Source: Glossina fuscipes (lineage: Eukaryota; Arthropoda; Insecta; Diptera; Glossinidae). From it: a stretch of 64,000 nt of DNA. Shown here piece after piece: positions 60,501 to 64,000 of the stretch. The position numbers and the translations under genes are program-made. The stretch lies in assembly GCF_014805625.2 (NCBI RefSeq), contig NW_023998415.1:9864341-9928340 (forward strand), written 5' to 3'. Each line of letters opens with the position of its first letter. Within the stretch, counting starts at the first letter, position 1. The notes beneath the pieces are model-generated. The model was not told the DNA's origin. It searched no databases and worked only from the letters and a program-made list of their open reading frames with translations.

Positions 60501-61591
60501 ATTAAGTGCCTGACGTTATCTAAGGTTTTTAAGCATATTAACATCGCTACTCCCTTCTCCTTATCCGAATTGAAATCAGAGAGTCTACGACCGCCCACAT
60601 CGAATATGAAGAATGCTCCTCTCGTATGCCAGATCATCACGTAAAATTGTCCAACTGATAGCAAACAATATTTATGCTTGCGAAAGAAAGCCTTCAGAGC
60701 AGATTTAATATTTTCTACAAGTGGCAAATCTGGATTATTACCATCACCTGCTTCACCTGGCGTATCGGTGGATGTTTTCACCAAACGAAATTTGCCCATC
60801 AATTCAACTTGAAAGTTACATCCGACCAGTTCAAATTCCCGTAATATACCCCGTTCATGTGAGGCATATATATCGGGGGAAGATATAGGTAGATTTTCTT
60901 CTCTTTCAGATGCAGAACATAAGAGAAGACCGTCTTTCATCACCTCATCGATAACTAATGAATTCCAGACAGTTTCCGGATTTACATGTAAGCGAGCAAA
61001 CGCTTTCAAATACGTGGCATAACGAACCTCAGCAATGTCAGGTCCCTTACCGTCATTTTTGAAATTAACATTGGAACTGACGAGACCAATGGGTGAGCCA
61101 AGAGAATTATAATTTTCATTCTTTTCTTTTTTAGCTGTAAGAAAGGCCACAAACCATAAATTAAAACATCTCCGTTCAACCAATCGATAAAAAAGTCTTT
61201 CAAAGTCTTTCCTTTTTAATTCATTTACTCTATCAACTTATACTTACGTTTTGTTATACATGGTTTTTCTGGATATGGATCTGTGTCATGTTTACCAAAT
61301 ATTGAACAGAGTTTTGGACTACACTCCGGTTCTGGTTTATTCAATGGCTCTAATTTTTGTCTACAAAATTATATGCATATATATAAAACGATTACGATTT
61401 GAGTTGAATTTTAAACATAGATTAAAAATGAAAGAAAAAAAAATCTATCCTCAAATGCATTACCCTCCGCATAAGATTGTCCGTTGTGGTGGTGGTGGCG
61501 GACAACAGCATTGACATAACGGCCTTGGTATGTCAGGCGGCGGTACTGTCCTGAGACAATCGTTACAACCACATTGTTGAGCCGATTCCAT
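57559..61591 (-). CDS. Large fly protein with three repeats of a C76-like domain and K/Q repeat
   Basis: Exons 61464-61591, 61248-61360 and 57559-61134 join in phase; the third is broken by a 100-N gap, and the frames on its two sides differ, so the gap length is arbitrary. At least about 1240 residues. The N-terminus is Cys/Pro-rich (MESAQQCGCNDC, CQCCCPPPPPQ). Three units share a pattern of hydrophobic strand, tryptophan, FFIFD-type strand, and a hydrophobic helix: FYVMIWHTRGAFFIFDVGGR, then MYAIWKQNDFIYLFDPFRHR, and, at the C-terminus, PWGNFVLFR with YFLFDGCTCN. Between units 2 and 3 lie an acidic stretch, a Gly-Gly-Lys run and a long AELDKLKQ octapeptide repeat expected to form a charged helix. 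The pattern recalls the FDSHSR region of viral and transposon C76-type cysteine proteases, here without the catalytic Asp/His, so it is probably structural. I do not know its function. Confidence 0.75.
58502..58601. other. Assembly gap (100 N) inside repeat-coding exon
   Basis: Exactly 100 N inside the KQAEMDKQ-type repeat of the large minus-strand gene; probably caused by collapse of a 24-bp tandem repeat. Confidence 0.98.
58602..59170 (-). repeat. 24-bp tandem repeat coding AELDKLKQ octapeptides
   Basis: On the minus strand the exon encodes many copies of A-E-L-D-K-(L/Q)-K-(Q/K), best preserved at 58690-58880 and degrading on both sides; it continues across the N gap to about 58440. Confidence 0.85.
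59285..59425 (-). repeat. Gly-Gly-Lys coding triplet-codon repeat
   Basis: A 9-bp unit coding GGK repeats at least eight times with a few K/S/R changes, adjacent to an acidic Glu/Gly segment. Confidence 0.85.
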
Positions 61592-62664
61592 GATTTTTTA
61601 AGATTACAATAAAAAATTTTAGTTTTCTATTTTTTTGTTTTTTAAATAAAACACGTACAAAAATAAATATTTAATACTTTTATTAAATATTTGCAATTTT
61701 TTTATCAATGAATATTTTGGTTAATCTTTATGAATAATAAAAAAAAAATAATTGGAAAATTTTTCTCGTTTTTGATAAATTTTTGAAGACATTTGACGAC
61801 TTTGGAATGGCTTGTTTTTTTCAAATAGTTCAGTTCTTTTCAATTCGATTCGTATGAACCTGTCTTCTTCTTCATCTTTTATACACATTTCTCGAAACAA
61901 TGACATATGCATGGAATTTTCGGTATTAAAAATTTCAAAATTTTATTAAATTTTTTTTTGCTCAATTTATTTGTTTATTTAGATATTTTTTCTTTTCTTT
62001 TCTTTTTCTTTTCATTTTTTTTTTTTTTTCTTGTTGTTTTCATCGGTGGATTCGTTTACAAATTCGCATATATTTCTGCAGTAGAAGCAAATGCCGGTAT
62101 GTGTTTTTAACAGGCCATAACTTTATGAAACCATATTAATCTGCATAATATTAAAACCAAGATAATGTTTTCGACTAGAGGAGTTTGTAAGGAAATGAAG
62201 GGGGCCCAGCCGCCGCTATATCTATCTTTGTTAGTCTTTTCGCAAGACTTTATACGATGAAATAAAACGTCTCGAAAATGTTCATCATTATTTATGTAAT
62301 TTCATATATTTATATGTGTGTATATATGTACGTATCTATACATACGTAAGTATATATTTTAATTCATATTAAACGTTTTTTCCAGAGCTTGTAGTTTTTT
62401 TTTATCTGCATTTTGTATACATATCTGAAGTTAGCGTATGTATGCATTAATTAAACTATAATATTATAATTTTCGCTTATACTTGTCTACATGTTTTATG
62501 TTTATTTTTTTTGTTTTTTATCGTTATACCCATCATCGGAGTTATTTTCAAACTTGCAAATTGAAAATTATTAGTATTGAGATTAATATACACTTTCAGT
62601 CCGTCGGAGCCGCGAAGCTATAAACACTATACTCAATTGGAAAAGAGTCCTCGGTGGTGGAAGT

Positions 62665-62683
62665 GGGGAGGGGGGAGGGCGGG
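62665..62683 (+). other. Putative G-quadruplex motif
   Basis: Four G runs (4, 6, 3 and 3) separated by single A, A and C bases, in strongly AT-rich surroundings, followed by a purine-only stretch to about 62710. Confidence 0.6.
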
Positions 62684-63664
62684 CGAGAAAGAGAAACGAA
62701 GGAGAGGAAAGACTATTGTAGTCTGATGTACATTTTTATAAGTTCCCTCAATAGATTTCTAAAGATATAACTTAAAATGGGACTAAATATGCATCAGCAT
62801 CCATATCCACAACCATGGTGAATTACAATTATCCCCAAGTAAAATAAATTTGAAAATATTTAGAAATATTAATTTCGATCGAACGCGAAAGATACGAACG
62901 TGTCGGCAGTGCATCGATCAGCAGAGTTTCTCATTCCTACTTTATATCACCTGTGATATAAGGGTGTATTAAGTTCGGACGAGTGAGAAGAGAGTATGTA
63001 ATATTTATAAAAATTGACATAGACTCACGTACCAATCGATTGAGAGACAATTTGTGAATACATTTAAGTTTATCTATCCGCCTTTCCTTCTCATGTATAC
63101 CTATATAATCTACAATTTCCGGCATATTTTAAAGAAGTCTCACATCTTTTGGCTCAAGGACGAATTTTCTTAAAAATGAGTTAGATCGGATTATTTTTTC
63201 GACAGAAAAATCAATAAAAATAAAAAAAAGGAATGCAGTTTCTTAAGTCCCTTTCATATAAATGCAACAAATCTCCACTTTTCGTATTTTGCAATGAAAT
63301 TTGCTCTAGGAAATGTTGATCTGTCATATAAATTTATTTCATTAAATTTCGGTTTATTTCTTTAATTCTCTATTATATAAAAGTCACTATGAATATTAAG
63401 GATTTTTATGTCATATCGCGATAAGATGGGCGATTTTCAGTAATTTACAATAAAAATAAGGGGCTAAGTCTATAATTAATCGTCGGTCTTGCGAAGCTAA
63501 TGTGTGCTAATTTGTTGTGTTAAAAGAATCGAAATTTCAGGGTAGAATTTTTCTTGTTCGAAGTAAGTCTCTAAGGTGTATTTGTTTATAATCTAAAGAC
63601 GTATTACTCGTTAATTTAAATTATTTCATCTATTCGTAGTTATCGTTGTAATTGAATCTTTTTT

Positions 63665-63668
<4 letters not shown>

Positions 63669-63705
<37 letters not shown>
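63669..63705. repeat. (AT)n microsatellite
   Basis: About 18 uninterrupted AT dinucleotides. Confidence 0.95.
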
Positions 63706-63707
<2 letters not shown>

Positions 63708-64000
63708 AAAATAGAATACCTGTGTTTTCTTTCATGCTTCTTACTTTATATATATTCGTTTAACCAGCGAACAACTTCCGGTAAAGTTAAAACAGAGTAA
63801 CAATCTCAAGCCAATCAAGAAAATATAGATTTTATGCATTCTCTAAAGGATGAAGCTATGAGGGGGCATGATAAAATGCTTAGTTTCATGTACGTGTAAA
63901 TTTTTACACAAAATTGAGTAAACTCTGAATGTTAAATAATTTGCAAAACGGATTAATGATCGATGGCCGCGCGTTTTTCTTCTGTTGTCTTGCGGTAATC

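Larger units (their letters stand above)
61592..64000. other. 5' flank of the large gene, right edge of window
   Basis: AT-rich, no supported gene. Contains a G-rich tract (62665-62683) and an (AT)n run (63669-63705). Confidence 0.5.

Noticed and set aside
1..64000. CRISPR arrays, bacterial operons or integrated prokaryotic DNA
   Set aside because: All genes have eukaryotic introns and fly homologues; the repeats are microsatellites, SINEs and LINE remnants.

Overview
The window is AT-rich eukaryotic DNA from a higher fly (Brachycera, probably a calyptrate such as a blow fly or house fly relative). Short GT-AG introns of 57-90 bp lie inside genes. The encoded proteins read as close homologues of Drosophila ones, and the intergenic DNA is full of decayed retroelements, tRNA-derived SINEs and microsatellites. 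Several genes (Uggt, Torip, the TRAPPC8 gene, asf1) have Drosophila counterparts that I recall on chromosome arm 3L, so this is probably Muller element D. There are two 100-N assembly gaps (10954-11053 and 58502-58601).

Layout. 1-990: coding-looking but frame-broken segments on the minus strand (unidentified decayed gene). 991-7577: non-coding, with SINE and other repeats. 7632-11213 (+): diablo, a BTB-Kelch ubiquitin-ligase adaptor; its last coding exon lies beyond the first gap. 11214-19860: long AT-rich stretch with many copies of one dispersed repeat and one orphan coding-looking island. 20064-22023 (+): Cln7/MFSD8 lysosomal transporter. 22140-25860: decayed sequence ending in a non-LTR retrotransposon RNase H remnant. 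26018-26637 (+) Blos3 and 26713-28192 (-) Rad9 are tail to tail. 28200-30840: SINE with target-site duplication and a reverse-transcriptase remnant. 30855-32880 (-): a multi-exon, apparently non-coding gene whose introns carry box C/D snoRNAs. 33739-34771 (+) Torip (LAP1-like torsin activator) and 35269-39990 (-) Uggt are convergent. 41715-42425 (+) PIG-F and 42531-49311 (-) TRAPPC8 are convergent, with facing poly(A) signals. 53520-54248 (+): asf1 with an upstream E2F-type site. 57559-61591 (-): a large, unfamiliar fly protein with three copies of a degenerate domain flanking a lysine/glutamine octapeptide repeat.

Functionally this is mostly housekeeping: ER and Golgi quality control, anchoring and trafficking (Uggt, PIG-F, TRAPPC8), lysosome and lysosome-related organelles (Cln7, Blos3), nuclear envelope (Torip), chromatin and checkpoint (Asf1, Rad9), and ubiquitination (diablo). 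The least-described items are the snoRNA host gene and the triple-domain protein at the right end. Exon coordinates were deduced by eye from splice sites and reading phase.
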